Notes: a model not told the origin generated them from the sequence alone. DNA of 47,606 nt from Oscillospiraceae bacterium (GCA_900770195.1 CAAGJI010000050.1:1-47606); one strand, 5' to 3'; shown: positions 32,207 to 40,484, counted from the stretch's first letter. Numbers and translations: made by a program.

Positions 32207-33328
32207 ATGAGAATAAATCTGTTTATAAAAAAGGCAGTTGCTGCTGTTTGTGCATTTTCAGTTTTTCCGTGTATTTTAACCGGAATAAAATATCTTCCTG
32301 CAATTTCGGGCAGTGCAGGAAAATTTGGGGAACAATATGTTGGAAAAGTCAGTGAAACAGATATTGTTTTGGAAAATACAGAAGAAATCAGTCAGCTTTT
32401 CACTGACCCGCTTTCAGAGGGGCTTGGATATGAAAATTTTACTGAAAATGTTCAGCAGACAATAGCAGAACCAGATGGAAACAGCGGGCCTAAACCATAT
32501 CCTCAGGAATGGAATTTGTGCAGCAATGGAACGATAGTAAAAACTACATATGGTGAATTTGGTGGCGAAAGGTATTTCAATCTTCAGAAAATCGGACAGG
32601 TTCAGAATAAAACATCTCTTGGAAATGATAAACTTTATGCAGAAAGTCTTAGTTTGCCTGAATTCAGAATTAAAAAAAATTCGGATGAACCGCAGGTTTT
32701 AATAATGCATACCCATACAACAGAAAGCTATGAACCTTATGAACGTGAAAAATATGATGTCAATTTTAATTACAGAACGACAGACAGCAGATATAATATG
32801 GTATCAGTAGGGGATAAAATATGTGAGGAACTTGAAAAAGAAGGTATAAAAGCTATACATAGCGATACAATCCACGATTATCCGTCTTATAACGGTTCAT
32901 ATGAAAGAAGTGCTGAAACTGTTAAAAATATACTTGCTGAATATCCGTCTATAAAAGTTGTGCTTGATATACATAGAGACGCAATTTCAGAGGGTGATAA
33001 CCTTATACAGCCTGTTTGTGAATCAGACGGGGAAGAAGCATCTCAGATTATGATAATATCAGGTTGTGATGATGGCACAATGGGAATGCCTGACTATATG
33101 AAAAATTTTCGTTTTGCCTGTATGCTTCAGACACAGCTTGAACTTGACCATAAAGGTTTCACAAGACCAATACTTTTTGATTACAGAAAATATAATCAAA
33201 ATCTTACAACAGGAAGTCTTTTGATTGAAGTAGGTTCGCATGGAAATACGCTTGAACAGGCTCAAAATGCAGGAAAATGGATAGGAAAATCCCTTGCATC
33301 CTGTTTGAAAAATCTTTCGGAGGAATAA
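32207..33328 (+). CDS. spoIIP: Stage II sporulation protein P
   Basis: 373 residues. An N-terminal membrane anchor (about 8-30) is followed by a variable region and the SpoIIP amidase domain (about 160-370). Metal-site residues include His168 and His170 in IMHTHTTESYEP, and KVVLDIHRDAIS follows with another His; IEVGSHGNT near the end carries a conserved Glu. SpoIIP cuts peptidoglycan peptides with SpoIID during engulfment of the forespore. It shows that the organism can, or could, sporulate. AAGGAG precedes the start; a small membrane gene follows by 4 bp. Confidence 0.96.
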   Translation: MRINLFIKKAVAAVCAFSVFPCILTGIKYLPAISGSAGKFGEQYVGKVSETDIVLENTEEISQLFTDPLSEGLGYENFTENVQQTIAEPDGNSGPKPYPQEWNLCSNGTIVKTTYGEFGGERYFNLQKIGQVQNKTSLGNDKLYAESLSLPEFRIKKNSDEPQVLIMHTHTTESYEPYEREKYDVNFNYRTTDSRYNMVSVGDKICEELEKEGIKAIHSDTIHDYPSYNGSYERSAETVKNILAEYPSIKVVLDIHRDAISEGDNLIQPVCESDGEEASQIMIISGCDDGTMGMPDYMKNFRFACMLQTQLELDHKGFTRPILFDYRKYNQNLTTGSLLIEVGSHGNTLEQAQNAGKWIGKSLASCLKNLSEE

Positions 33329-33332
33329 AATT

Positions 33333-33674
33333 TTGAAGTTTATAAAGAAAATATTTTTAATTATATCTATGCTTATACTTTTTGATATTTTTGTTTTTGG
33401 AGGGATATATGTAAGTCAAAAATCATCTGACACAATAACAGGGAACAACACAAGAAAAATAGCTGTTGAAAAAGAAGATGAAAAAACTGTTTTATATGTT
33501 CTTGATAAAAAAATAATTTCATACGATGAAGAAAAAGTTGAGAATGTTATATATGATGCAAAAATCATTTTGAAAAAGATTTTTATAAGTCTGAATTTTG
33601 CAGATAAAAAAGCAGAACATTTTATATGTTCCGCTTTTTTTGATATTTACTGTATATTGTCAGGTCCTGAATAG
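33333..33674 (+). CDS. Small membrane protein after spoIIP, 3' end probably frameshifted
   Basis: As read, 113 residues from a TTG with CGGAGG nine bases upstream, 4 bp after spoIIP. One membrane helix (about 5-30) is followed by an acidic/basic outer part. The reading frame runs through the terminator hairpin at 33606-33640 and into the 3' end of the convergent gene. If the A-run at 33560-33564 had one more A, the frame would instead end NHFEKDFYKSEFCR with its stop at 33605-33607, exactly before the terminator. This points to a one-base deletion, natural or from sequencing. The function is unknown. Confidence 0.65.
   Translation: MKFIKKIFLIISMLILFDIFVFGGIYVSQKSSDTITGNNTRKIAVEKEDEKTVLYVLDKKIISYDEEKVENVIYDAKIILKKIFISLNFADKKAEHFICSAFFDIYCILSGPE
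33606..33640. terminator. Bidirectional terminator between the spoIIP unit and the DUF975 gene
   Basis: A-run plus GCAGAACAT (33612-33620) pairs with ATGTTCCGC (33626-33634) plus a T-run, with one A-C mismatch. It is symmetrical, so it works for both directions. It lies inside the frame read at 33333-33674. Confidence 0.85.
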
Positions 33675-34834
33675 TCTGAATAATTATTGTATGAATTGTT
33701 GAAATCATTGTTGTCAGGTATAGGGTTTCCATAGGACATACCTGAATTGTAAGGCGGAATATCGCTGTTTAAAGCCTTTTCAGGGTATCCAGGTAAATCT
33801 TCTGCATCAGCATAACCAAAAGCAAGTGCTTTTTGACGCATAAGTGCATAAAATTCCGCATATGTTGCCTGAACGTAAGGAAGAACAAAAATTGTTCCTA
33901 TTCCGCAGGCAATTGAACCAAGCAGATACCAAAGAATGAAAGATAAACCTAAAATGAAAAAGTGCCATTTTTCGCCTTCCATCGTTTTTTTACTTATTGA
34001 AATTGCTTTTCTTGTTGATATAGTCGGATTTTCTGAAAGAATATAAGGAACAAGTGCATATGAAAAAGTTTTTACAATTCCGGGAATTATGAAAAGCAAA
34101 CTCCAGAAGAAAATATAAAGAGATTTGACAACATTAGTTTTAACAGCTTTTATATATTGACCTTTTTTGAAAACATATCCTATGTTGCCAAACTGAACAT
34201 CACCATTTCTTGCACACATAAAAAATCTTATTCCGCCTATTTCAACAGGCTGTGCAACGAAAATAGAGAAGAAAGCCGCAAAAAGATTTACAAGCAGAAA
34301 AACAATACTTGCAACAGTTAAGATAACATTGAGTTCTCTTTCTGATATTCCCATTGAATTTGCAAGGTTTGTTATATTTTCTTTAAATGAAAGTTTATCG
34401 TCATAAGTAAAACCTTTGTTTGCTTCCTTTACTGAAGGAGGGTCTGAATCAAATTCACTTCCGTTGAAACAATCATAGTAGCCGGCGTGATAACCGTCTA
34501 CAAGACCGTTTGTATATTCTTCAGTATCAGAATTTGTCTGCTGTTTTAAAGAATCTTCCGAATATGGATAACCGCTTTTACAAGCTTGATATCCGTATTT
34601 ATATCCTTCAACATATCCAAGTTCATAAGGCGTTGAAATAGTTGATTTCTTTTTATATTCTGTACTTATTGAAGATTTGTTTATATTGTTTAATCTGAAA
34701 GAAAAAACGTTTGAAAATCCGCCTGAAACAAGCATTACTATAAGGCATACAAGAACTGCCCACCAGTAATATTTTTTCAAATTTGCTTTTGCATTTGTTT
34801 TCAGCATACTGCAATGCCATTTTCTGTTTTCCAT
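33647..34834 (-). CDS. DUF975 family membrane protein
   Basis: 395 residues. An N-terminal helix (about 22-45) leads into an unusual outer region with a Gly/Tyr-rich repeat: GYVEGYKYGYQACKSG and GLVDGYHAGYYDC share a pattern. The DUF975 core (about 160-345) has five hydrophobic segments and the family-like string PVEIGGIRFFM. The C-terminal tail is Pro/Asn/Tyr/Ser-rich. DUF975 proteins are integral membrane proteins of unknown function. GGAGG precedes the start, 11 bp after the Cof-type gene, so the two share a transcript. Confidence 0.85.
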   Translation of the reverse strand: MENRKWHCSMLKTNAKANLKKYYWWAVLVCLIVMLVSGGFSNVFSFRLNNINKSSISTEYKKKSTISTPYELGYVEGYKYGYQACKSGYPYSEDSLKQQTNSDTEEYTNGLVDGYHAGYYDCFNGSEFDSDPPSVKEANKGFTYDDKLSFKENITNLANSMGISERELNVILTVASIVFLLVNLFAAFFSIFVAQPVEIGGIRFFMCARNGDVQFGNIGYVFKKGQYIKAVKTNVVKSLYIFFWSLLFIIPGIVKTFSYALVPYILSENPTISTRKAISISKKTMEGEKWHFFILGLSFILWYLLGSIACGIGTIFVLPYVQATYAEFYALMRQKALAFGYADAEDLPGYPEKALNSDIPPYNSGMSYGNPIPDNNDFNNSYNNYSDYSGPDNIQ

Positions 34835-34845
34835 AAAAAGCCTCC

Positions 34846-35652
34846 TTATAAAGTAATATCAAGGATTTGACAGATTGTTTTTACAACGCCGTTTTCATTA
34901 TTTGACGGTGCAATAAATCTGCCGTATTTTTTCATTTCATCACACGCATTATCCATAACATATGAATAATATGCTTTTTCAAGCATAGGTGCATCGTTGA
35001 AATAATCGCCGAAAGCCATTGTTTCTTCAGGTGTGATGTTATATTTTTTCTGAATACTTTCAACAGCGTTTCCCTTGCTGACACTTTTGCACATAACGTC
35101 CATCCAGAATTTTCCCGAAACAACACAGTTCAAAAAATCTCCGTACTTTTTGTTAAGTACAGGATAACAGTTTTCAAGAGAACCCTTCAGGTCGCATATA
35201 GCAATTTTTATAACTGGGTCTTTAACAGAAAAAATATTGTCAACCATTGAAAAATTGATATAGAAGTTGTTTATTTCGTTTTGAAATTGTTTTTTGGCAT
35301 ATGCAGGATAATAAATATCATTTATACAGCAAAGAACAGGTATAACGCCTTCAAGTTTTTCACAGTCCTTCAGAATGTCAGTAACGGCATCATCAGGAAT
35401 TGTAGTTACAATAGGTTCTGAATATGGAAGAATAATGTTTCCGCCATTATCGCAGATATAAATAAAATCATCTGCCAAATTGCCAAGAAAGTCAAAAATA
35501 ACTCTTAAAGCACCAAAAGATCTGCCGCTTGAAATTGAAAGTTTTATATTTTTTTCAAAAAGTTTTTCGCAAAGCTTTTCAAATTCTTTTGGGAGTTCTT
35601 TTTTGTCATTTAAAAGAGTTCCGTCCATATCCGCAGCTATAAGTTTTATCAA
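34846..35652 (-). CDS. Cof-type HAD-IIB phosphatase
   Basis: 268 residues. HAD motif I AADMDGTLL (about 6-14), motif II in SSGR, the Lys of motif III in KGNAVESIQ and motif IV FGDYFNDAPML (about 212-222) are all present, with a type IIB cap between. Members dephosphorylate sugar phosphates, FMN precursors or other small molecules; the substrate is not predictable. It has its own promoter and is followed by the DUF975 gene. Confidence 0.93.
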   Translation of the reverse strand: MIKLIAADMDGTLLNDKKELPKEFEKLCEKLFEKNIKLSISSGRSFGALRVIFDFLGNLADDFIYICDNGGNIILPYSEPIVTTIPDDAVTDILKDCEKLEGVIPVLCCINDIYYPAYAKKQFQNEINNFYINFSMVDNIFSVKDPVIKIAICDLKGSLENCYPVLNKKYGDFLNCVVSGKFWMDVMCKSVSKGNAVESIQKKYNITPEETMAFGDYFNDAPMLEKAYYSYVMDNACDEMKKYGRFIAPSNNENGVVKTICQILDITL

Positions 35653-35688
35653 TTTTCAATTTTCCTTTCTTATTACTTTTCATAGTAT

Positions 35689-35717
35689 AGAATACCATAA
35701 AAGTAAGGATATGTCAA
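35689..35717 (-). promoter_or_regulatory. Sigma-A promoter of the Cof-type phosphatase gene
   Basis: Minus-strand TTGACA (35712-35717) and TATTCT (35689-35694), spacer 17 bp. Confidence 0.75.
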
Positions 35718-35793
35718 GAAAAATTACGTGTTTAAAAAATGTTAACAAAACTAAAAACAGCTATTTATAGGCGATGTTTTATGAAAATTGAAC

Positions 35794-35827
35794 TTTTTTT
35801 CAAAAAAAATATTTTTTTTGAAAAAAA
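35794..35827. repeat. Perfect 34-bp A/T palindrome upstream of the tRNA promoter
   Basis: The order is seven T, C, eight A, TA, eight T, G, seven A, identical on both strands. It ends 2 bp before the -35 box, so it occupies the place of an UP element. It could also form a cruciform or act as a T-rich terminator on either strand. Apart from this and the two promoters, the gap 35653-35969 shows nothing recognisable. Confidence 0.85.
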
Positions 35828-35829
35828 CG

Positions 35830-35858
35830 CTTGACAAATGAAATGATATGTGATATAA
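35830..35858 (+). promoter_or_regulatory. Sigma-A promoter of the tRNA cluster
   Basis: TTGACA (35830-35835) and TATAAT (35853-35858), spacer 17 bp: full consensus. The A/T palindrome lies immediately upstream. Confidence 0.93.
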
Positions 35859-35969
35859 TAATAAACGTTGCAGGACAGCAAACATCAAAAAACAGCGAAC
35901 GTTGAAAAACTTCAGTAACATCTGATTACGTGGAGTGGTTTGAATGGTCTTGCAGGAATAATTTAATAT

Positions 35970-36043
35970 GCGGGTGTAGTTCATTGGTAGAATCCCAGCC
36001 TTCCAAGCTGGTTAGGTGGGTTCGATTCCCATCACCCGCTCCA
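35970..36043 (+). tRNA. tRNA-Gly (anticodon UCC)
   Basis: 74 nt with encoded CCA. Acceptor GCGGGTG pairs with CACCCGC, discriminator T. The anticodon stem CCAGC/GCTGG carries the loop CTTCCAA with TCC at 36002-36004, and the T loop is TTCGATT. Confidence 0.96.
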
Positions 36044-36047
36044 TTAT

Positions 36048-36124
36048 GCGCCTTTAACTCAGCTGGATAGAGTAACTGCCTTCTAAGCAGTAAGCCATTG
36101 GTTCGAGTCCAATAAGGCGCGCCA
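36048..36124 (+). tRNA. tRNA-Arg (anticodon UCU)
   Basis: 77 nt with encoded CCA. Acceptor GCGCCTT pairs with AAGGCGC, discriminator G. The anticodon stem ACTGC/GCAGT carries the loop CTTCTAA with TCT at 36082-36084. It reads AGA, the main Arg codon in these genes. It follows tRNA-Gly by 4 bp. Confidence 0.96.
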
Positions 36125-36131
36125 TATTTAT

Positions 36132-36209
36132 GGTGGGTGTAGCTCAGTTGGTTAGAGCGTCGGATTGTGGTCCCGAAGGTCGTGGGTTCGACCCCCATCT
36201 CCCACCCCA
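36132..36209 (+). tRNA. tRNA-His (anticodon GUG)
   Basis: 78 nt including the extra 5' G (36132) that pairs with C73, a tRNA-His identity mark, and encoded CCA. The loop TTGTGGT holds GTG. Two imperfections are visible: U6-U67 in the acceptor (36138 and 36200) and A31-C39 closing the anticodon loop. Confidence 0.92.
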
Positions 36210-36220
36210 CATAACAGAAG

Positions 36221-36243
36221 CACCGTTTAACGGTGTTTTTTTT
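36221..36243 (+). terminator. Terminator of the tRNA cluster
   Basis: CACCGT (36221-36226) pairs with ACGGTG (36230-36235), followed by eight T. Confidence 0.88.
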
Positions 36244-36264
36244 ATTTTAGAAAGGAAATTCAAA

Positions 36265-36828
36265 ATGAGAGTAATACTTGCTTCAGCCTCACCAAGAAGA
36301 AAAGAACTTCTTAAAAAAATATTTGATGTATTTGAAGTAATTCCATCAGAAGTTCAAGAAAACTATCCTGAAAAAATTGAAGCGAAGGAAATACCTGTTT
36401 ATCTTTCAGATAAAAAGGCAACAAGTGTTTTTGTTGAAAATCCTGATGCACTTGTTATTGCATCTGATACAGTTGTTGTGCTTGATGATATGATACTTGG
36501 CAAACCATCAGATAAAAATGATGCGTTTTTTATGCTTTCAATGCTTTCAGGCAAACAGCATAAAGTTGTAACAGGTGTTACTATTATATATAGAAATATG
36601 AAAATAACTATGAACGTTGAAACGGTTGTCAGCTTTTTTGAAATGTCAAAAAGGGAAATGCTTGAATACATTGAAACGGGTGAACCTATGGACAAGGCAG
36701 GTGCATACGGCATACAAGGTTATGGTGCAAGGTTTGTTGAATCAATAATAGGCGATTATAATAATGTTGTGGGACTTCCTGTTTCAGCTTTGTATCAGAC
36801 ATTAAAAGAAAATGGTATTTTAAGATGA
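36265..36828 (+). CDS. maf: Maf family nucleoside triphosphate pyrophosphatase
   Basis: 187 residues from the ATG at 36265, preceded by AAAGGAAA; the in-frame region upstream crosses tRNA-His. Motifs: LASASPRRKELL (about 4-15), IASDTVVVLDD (about 69-79), GKPSD and GAYGIQGYGARFVESIIGDYNNVVGLP near the end. Maf enzymes hydrolyse dTTP/UTP or modified nucleotides. The gene begins only 21 bp after the tRNA terminator with no room for a promoter, so expression may depend on read-through. It overlaps the next gene by ATGA. Confidence 0.95.
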   Translation: MRVILASASPRRKELLKKIFDVFEVIPSEVQENYPEKIEAKEIPVYLSDKKATSVFVENPDALVIASDTVVVLDDMILGKPSDKNDAFFMLSMLSGKQHKVVTGVTIIYRNMKITMNVETVVSFFEMSKREMLEYIETGEPMDKAGAYGIQGYGARFVESIIGDYNNVVGLPVSALYQTLKENGILR

Positions 36829-36980
36829 ATCCCTTTGAAATAAAATTTGCGGTTATAATAATTATAGTAACGGTTGTTTTTCTTGCGGTTATGGCAATGC
36901 TTTACATAAGAACAATAAAGAAAATAACCTCTTATAAAGGTGAAGAAAAAAGTGAAGAAAAGGAAAAATCTAATGATTAA
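36825..36980 (+). CDS. Small single-helix membrane protein (51 residues)
   Basis: The frame starts in an ATGA overlap with the maf stop and ends 8 bp inside the next gene, a tight coupling that supports it as real. A hydrophobic helix (about 8-28, VIIIVTVVFLAVMAMLY) is followed by a highly charged Lys/Glu tail. I do not recognise a family. Confidence 0.7.
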   Translation: MNPFEIKFAVIIIIVTVVFLAVMAMLYIRTIKKITSYKGEEKSEEKEKSND

Positions 36981-39312
36981 AAATTTTTTTGAAAAAGCTG
37001 TATGTTTTATTTTATCAGTGTCTTTTCTTGACTTTTCGGGAAATTTTAAAATAAATTCATCTGCTGAAAATTTTGATGTATGGGACGGAACTTATGATAC
37101 ATCGTGGTATAATTCCTATGAAAACGAATTTCATATAAACACACCTGAACAGTTCGCAGGAATTGCCAAAATAGTAAATTCGGGCAATGATATGAGCGGA
37201 AAAACGGTATATCTCGATGAAGATATTTATCTGAATGATATTTCAGAATATGAAAAATGGGAAACGGAATTTCCTGAAAATACGTGGGAAACAATTGGAA
37301 TATCTGATGAAAATTCTTTTAACGGCACTTTCAGCGGAGGCGGAAATTCTGCGTATGGTTTGTATATAAATTTATCTGACAGTAATTATGCAGGACTTTT
37401 TGGTTATTGCGGAAGTTTATCAAGAATTGAAAATTTAATATCTGAAAAATCCTATATAAAAAACAGTTGTGCAGAATCAGACTATACAGGTGGAATTGCT
37501 GCTTTAACCTACGGAACAATTGAAAATTGTGAAAATAATGGCAAAATATATGTTGAATCAGGATATGAACACACTGATAAAAATTTATCAGTCAGCACAG
37601 GCGGAATTGCAGGATATTCAAAAGGAAGTATAAAAAATTGCAAAAATAAAGGCGAAATTTTCACATCAGAAACTGACAAATCTTTTATGACCGGCTTTTA
37701 CACAGGCGGAATAATTGGAAATTCATCTTCTGAAATTGAAAATTGTGTTAATTATGCAAATGTTTTGTCGGTCGGAAGTTGTTCTTACGCAGGCGGAATA
37801 TGCGGAATGTCAAGCTTTGCGTTGTCTGATAAAAAAATAAATTTATGTGTAAATAACGGCAAAATTGAATCAAAAGCAAAAAAATCGCTTAAAACGCATG
37901 ATATAAAAGGTTATGCAGGCGGGATTGCAGGTTCTTCTTATGAAAGTATAGAAAACTCAGTAAATAACGGTGAAATTTACGCTGAAATGGCTGAAAACAG
38001 CGATTTTTGTCTGTATTCAGGTGGAATTGCAGGATGTATGCTTGGAAGTTTGCAATTATGCACAAATAATGCCGATATTTATGCCGGTGATGGTAAAAAT
38101 TCATATTCAGGCGGTGTTTTGGGAAAATTTGATGGAAAAACTAAAGCATTCAAAATAGAAAAAACTCTTAATACAGGAAAAATTTCAGGCGGAAAATACG
38201 TCGGAGGAATTGCAGGATATTTTTCAGGCGGATTGAATATTTGTTCAAATAAAGGCGAGGTTTCAACAAAATATGATGATTCCTTTGCAGGCGGAATTGC
38301 AGGAGTTTTTGAAAGTACATCGGACGAAAATTCATTTATAAAAAACACCTGTAATAAGGCAAAAATAACAGGAAATGTTGCAGGTGGAATTGTTGGTTAC
38401 AATAAACAGAAACTAAGTTTGTCAAACGTTTTTAATGTTGGAAAAATTATTGGAAATGAAGCAAAATCGGGAATTTTAGCAAAAAATGACAGCGAAACGG
38501 ACCTGAATATTGAAAAAGTTTATTGCCTTGAAAAAAGCAGTGCAGATTCAGAAAAAATAACTGTTTCAACAGAAAATGAGATGAAAAAGAAGAATTTTTC
38601 TGATCGGCTTGGGGAATATTTTGTATATGTTGAAAACAATTTTCCTGAACTTGAATTTGAAAAAAATTACTCGGATATTTCCATAAAAATCGGCGAAAAA
38701 TACGATTTGAAAAAAGATTTTTCAAATTATACATTTGAAATAATAAAAAATGGTGCAGTAACCATTGAAAATGGAATTTTAAGCGGTATTTCCGAAGGTT
38801 ATTCGGTAATTTCGGCAAAAAATCAGGGAAAAGATACTATTTATATAAGGGTTGATGTTGAGTCAGATGAAAATCCTGAAACAACGGAAACTTCAACTGA
38901 AATTTCAGCTGAAACGACAAAAATAACCTCAATTTCAGAAATCAAAAAAACAACCTCTTCATCAACAGCCAAAACAGATAAAGTAAAAAATTCAACAAAC
39001 GCAAAAACAACAAAAGCTTTTGTTTCAGTTTCAACAACCACATCAACATTTTCGGATTCATCAAAAGATGATAATCTTGGAGATGTTACAAATGATGGAA
39101 AAGTTGACTCGAAAGATGCTGTTTTAATACTTAAAAAATATGCACAGTCAATTGTGACAGGAAAACTTACAGGTATGAGTTATGCAAGAGGAGATGTGAA
39201 CAAGGACGGCAAAATTAATTCAAAAGATGCTGTTTTGGTACTTAAATATTATGCTTCGACGCTTGCAGGTTCTTTCAGCGGAAAACTTTTTGAATTTGTT
39301 GGTGTAAAATAA
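36973..39312 (+). CDS. Large secreted GLUG-repeat dockerin protein
   Basis: 779 residues from the ATG at 36973, preceded by AAGGA; an upstream GTG in frame is less likely because the signal peptide (about 1-30) then starts cleanly. The body (about 50-560) has about ten GLUG-type repeats of the form GGIAGYSKGSIKNCKNKGEI, expected to form a right-handed beta-helix as in adhesins. A bacterial Ig-like (Big_2) segment follows (about 575-635), then a Thr/Ser/Lys-rich linker, and a C-terminal dockerin (about 705-765) with repeats GDVTNDGKVDSKDAV and GDVNKDGKINSKDAV. It is probably a complex-bound surface adhesin or binding protein. It ends in a strong terminator. Confidence 0.88.
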   Translation: MIKNFFEKAVCFILSVSFLDFSGNFKINSSAENFDVWDGTYDTSWYNSYENEFHINTPEQFAGIAKIVNSGNDMSGKTVYLDEDIYLNDISEYEKWETEFPENTWETIGISDENSFNGTFSGGGNSAYGLYINLSDSNYAGLFGYCGSLSRIENLISEKSYIKNSCAESDYTGGIAALTYGTIENCENNGKIYVESGYEHTDKNLSVSTGGIAGYSKGSIKNCKNKGEIFTSETDKSFMTGFYTGGIIGNSSSEIENCVNYANVLSVGSCSYAGGICGMSSFALSDKKINLCVNNGKIESKAKKSLKTHDIKGYAGGIAGSSYESIENSVNNGEIYAEMAENSDFCLYSGGIAGCMLGSLQLCTNNADIYAGDGKNSYSGGVLGKFDGKTKAFKIEKTLNTGKISGGKYVGGIAGYFSGGLNICSNKGEVSTKYDDSFAGGIAGVFESTSDENSFIKNTCNKAKITGNVAGGIVGYNKQKLSLSNVFNVGKIIGNEAKSGILAKNDSETDLNIEKVYCLEKSSADSEKITVSTENEMKKKNFSDRLGEYFVYVENNFPELEFEKNYSDISIKIGEKYDLKKDFSNYTFEIIKNGAVTIENGILSGISEGYSVISAKNQGKDTIYIRVDVESDENPETTETSTEISAETTKITSISEIKKTTSSSTAKTDKVKNSTNAKTTKAFVSVSTTTSTFSDSSKDDNLGDVTNDGKVDSKDAVLILKKYAQSIVTGKLTGMSYARGDVNKDGKINSKDAVLVLKYYASTLAGSFSGKLFEFVGVK

Positions 39313-39339
39313 AAAACCTGCTTAAAAAGCAGGTTTTTT
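39311..39339. terminator. Terminator between the GLUG-dockerin and rhodanese genes
   Basis: AAAAAACCTGCT (39311-39322) pairs with AGCAGGTTTTTT (39328-39339). It is symmetrical and can serve both convergent genes. Confidence 0.9.
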
Positions 39340-39348
39340 CATTTAAGT

Positions 39349-39666
39349 TTAATAGTCAAGTCCATAAGGCCAGCCAATAAGGCAACCTATATCGTAAATA
39401 TTTTTATAGCCAAGTTCTTTTAGTCGGTTATATGCCATACCGCTTCGCTTGCCTGTCTTACAGTAAACAAGCAGGGTGGTATTTTTGTCAGAAATCATTT
39501 CAGATGCTTCCTGTTCGCTTATTGTGTCAACAGGGAAATTCAGTGCATCTTCGATATGCCCTGTCAGATATTCACTTTCTTCACGCACATCAAGCACGAC
39601 ACAATCTTTTTCAGTGTCGATTATGTGTTTTGCTTCTTCAAAAGAAATTGTTTTATGTTCAGCCAT
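39349..39666 (-). CDS. Rhodanese-like domain protein
   Basis: 105 residues from the ATG at 39666, one base after the apt stop; the longer frame upstream is a shadow of apt. A single rhodanese domain: VVLDVREESEYLTGHIEDALNFP, the active-site loop YCKTGKRSG with Cys, and NIYDIGCLIGWPYGLDY at the end. The CxxGxRS loop suggests persulfide transfer or a related thiol reaction. It is transcribed with apt. Confidence 0.92.
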   Translation of the reverse strand: MAEHKTISFEEAKHIIDTEKDCVVLDVREESEYLTGHIEDALNFPVDTISEQEASEMISDKNTTLLVYCKTGKRSGMAYNRLKELGYKNIYDIGCLIGWPYGLDY

Positions 39667-39667
39667 T

Positions 39668-40210
39668 TTATTCCTTAACAAAAATCGGGAGTTTTTCGAG
39701 GTAGAAAATATCTTTTCTGTCTGCTGCTTCACCTTCTGCGAGGACAGCACATTTTCCGCATATATTTCCGCCTGCTTTTTCAACAAGTGCTTCTAATGCC
39801 CTGAGAGATTCTCCTGTGCTTATAACATCATCAACAATTAAAACATTTTTGCCTTTTAATCTTTCAACATCTTCTTTTGAAAGATAAAGGGTCTGTGTTG
39901 CTGCTGTTGTTATTGATTTTACTTCGACTGAAACGGGGTCTGTCATATAGAGTTTTACTGATTTTCTTCCTACAACATAATTTTTGCCTGACTGTCTTGC
40001 CATTTCATATCCAAGAGGTATTCCTTTTGATTCAGCAGTTAAAATAATATCGAAATCAGGGGATTTTTTAAGGAGTTCTTCAGCTGATTTTGTTGTTATT
40101 TCAACATCTGAAAACATTATAAAAGCTGCAATATCAAGCTTTTCGTTAAGGGGACATTTTGGAAGGGAACGTTCAAGCCCCGCAATGTTTATTTTATAAA
40201 ATTCCTGCAT
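39668..40210 (-). CDS. Adenine phosphoribosyltransferase-like protein
   Basis: 180 residues. The PRPP-binding loop VLIVDDVISTGESL (about 124-137) and the earlier ILTAESKGIPLGYEMAR and YVVGRKSVKLY are typical of type I phosphoribosyltransferases close to Apt. It should convert adenine and PRPP to AMP, linking with adenine release by MtnN elsewhere in the window. Some Apt-like proteins have other bases as substrates, so the symbol is left out. GGAGG precedes the start. Confidence 0.88.
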   Translation of the reverse strand: MQEFYKINIAGLERSLPKCPLNEKLDIAAFIMFSDVEITTKSAEELLKKSPDFDIILTAESKGIPLGYEMARQSGKNYVVGRKSVKLYMTDPVSVEVKSITTAATQTLYLSKEDVERLKGKNVLIVDDVISTGESLRALEALVEKAGGNICGKCAVLAEGEAADRKDIFYLEKLPIFVKE

Positions 40211-40256
40211 TACATTTTTCCTCCGTATTTACTATTATAAAAGTATCAATACTATA

Positions 40257-40285
40257 ATTCTATATAATTTTTCTTTATCTGTCAA
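40257..40285 (-). promoter_or_regulatory. Sigma-A promoter of apt-rhodanese
   Basis: Minus-strand TTGACA (40280-40285) and TAGAAT (40257-40262), spacer 17 bp. Confidence 0.8.
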
Positions 40286-40373
40286 GAGTTTTTTCTGAAT
40301 TTTTTTTAAAATTTGGGAAATTCTTAATAAAATGATATTTTAAAATAATTTTACATTTATAAGCGAAAAAGAC

Positions 40374-40402
40374 TTGACAAGAGGGGTGAAATATGGTAAA
40401 AT
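40374..40402 (+). promoter_or_regulatory. Sigma-A promoter of the rplU operon
   Basis: TTGACA (40374-40379) and TAAAAT (40397-40402), spacer 17 bp. Confidence 0.9.
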
Positions 40403-40408
40403 AATAAA

Positions 40409-40484
40409 GCCGCATGTTGTCAGGCTTTTAAAAAGTTTTTCTTTGCCTGATGCAGCGAGTTTATAGAAAAGGCAGGTGCCGAGA
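40409..40484 (+). ncRNA. Ribosomal protein L21 leader
   Basis: The 5' leader folds as GCCGCA (40409-40414) with TGCAGC (40451-40456), internal loop, and TCAGGC (40420-40425) with GCCTGA (40445-40450). A short GGC-AGGT-GCC hairpin (40471-40480) then places the ribosome-binding site in its loop. Layout and location fit the L21 leader family used for autoregulation by L21. The family match is by eye. Confidence 0.75.

Noticed and set aside
35926..36210. 94-codon minus-strand frame across the three tRNA genes
   Set aside because: Entirely antisense to tRNA genes; the type of false protein often produced by automatic annotation.
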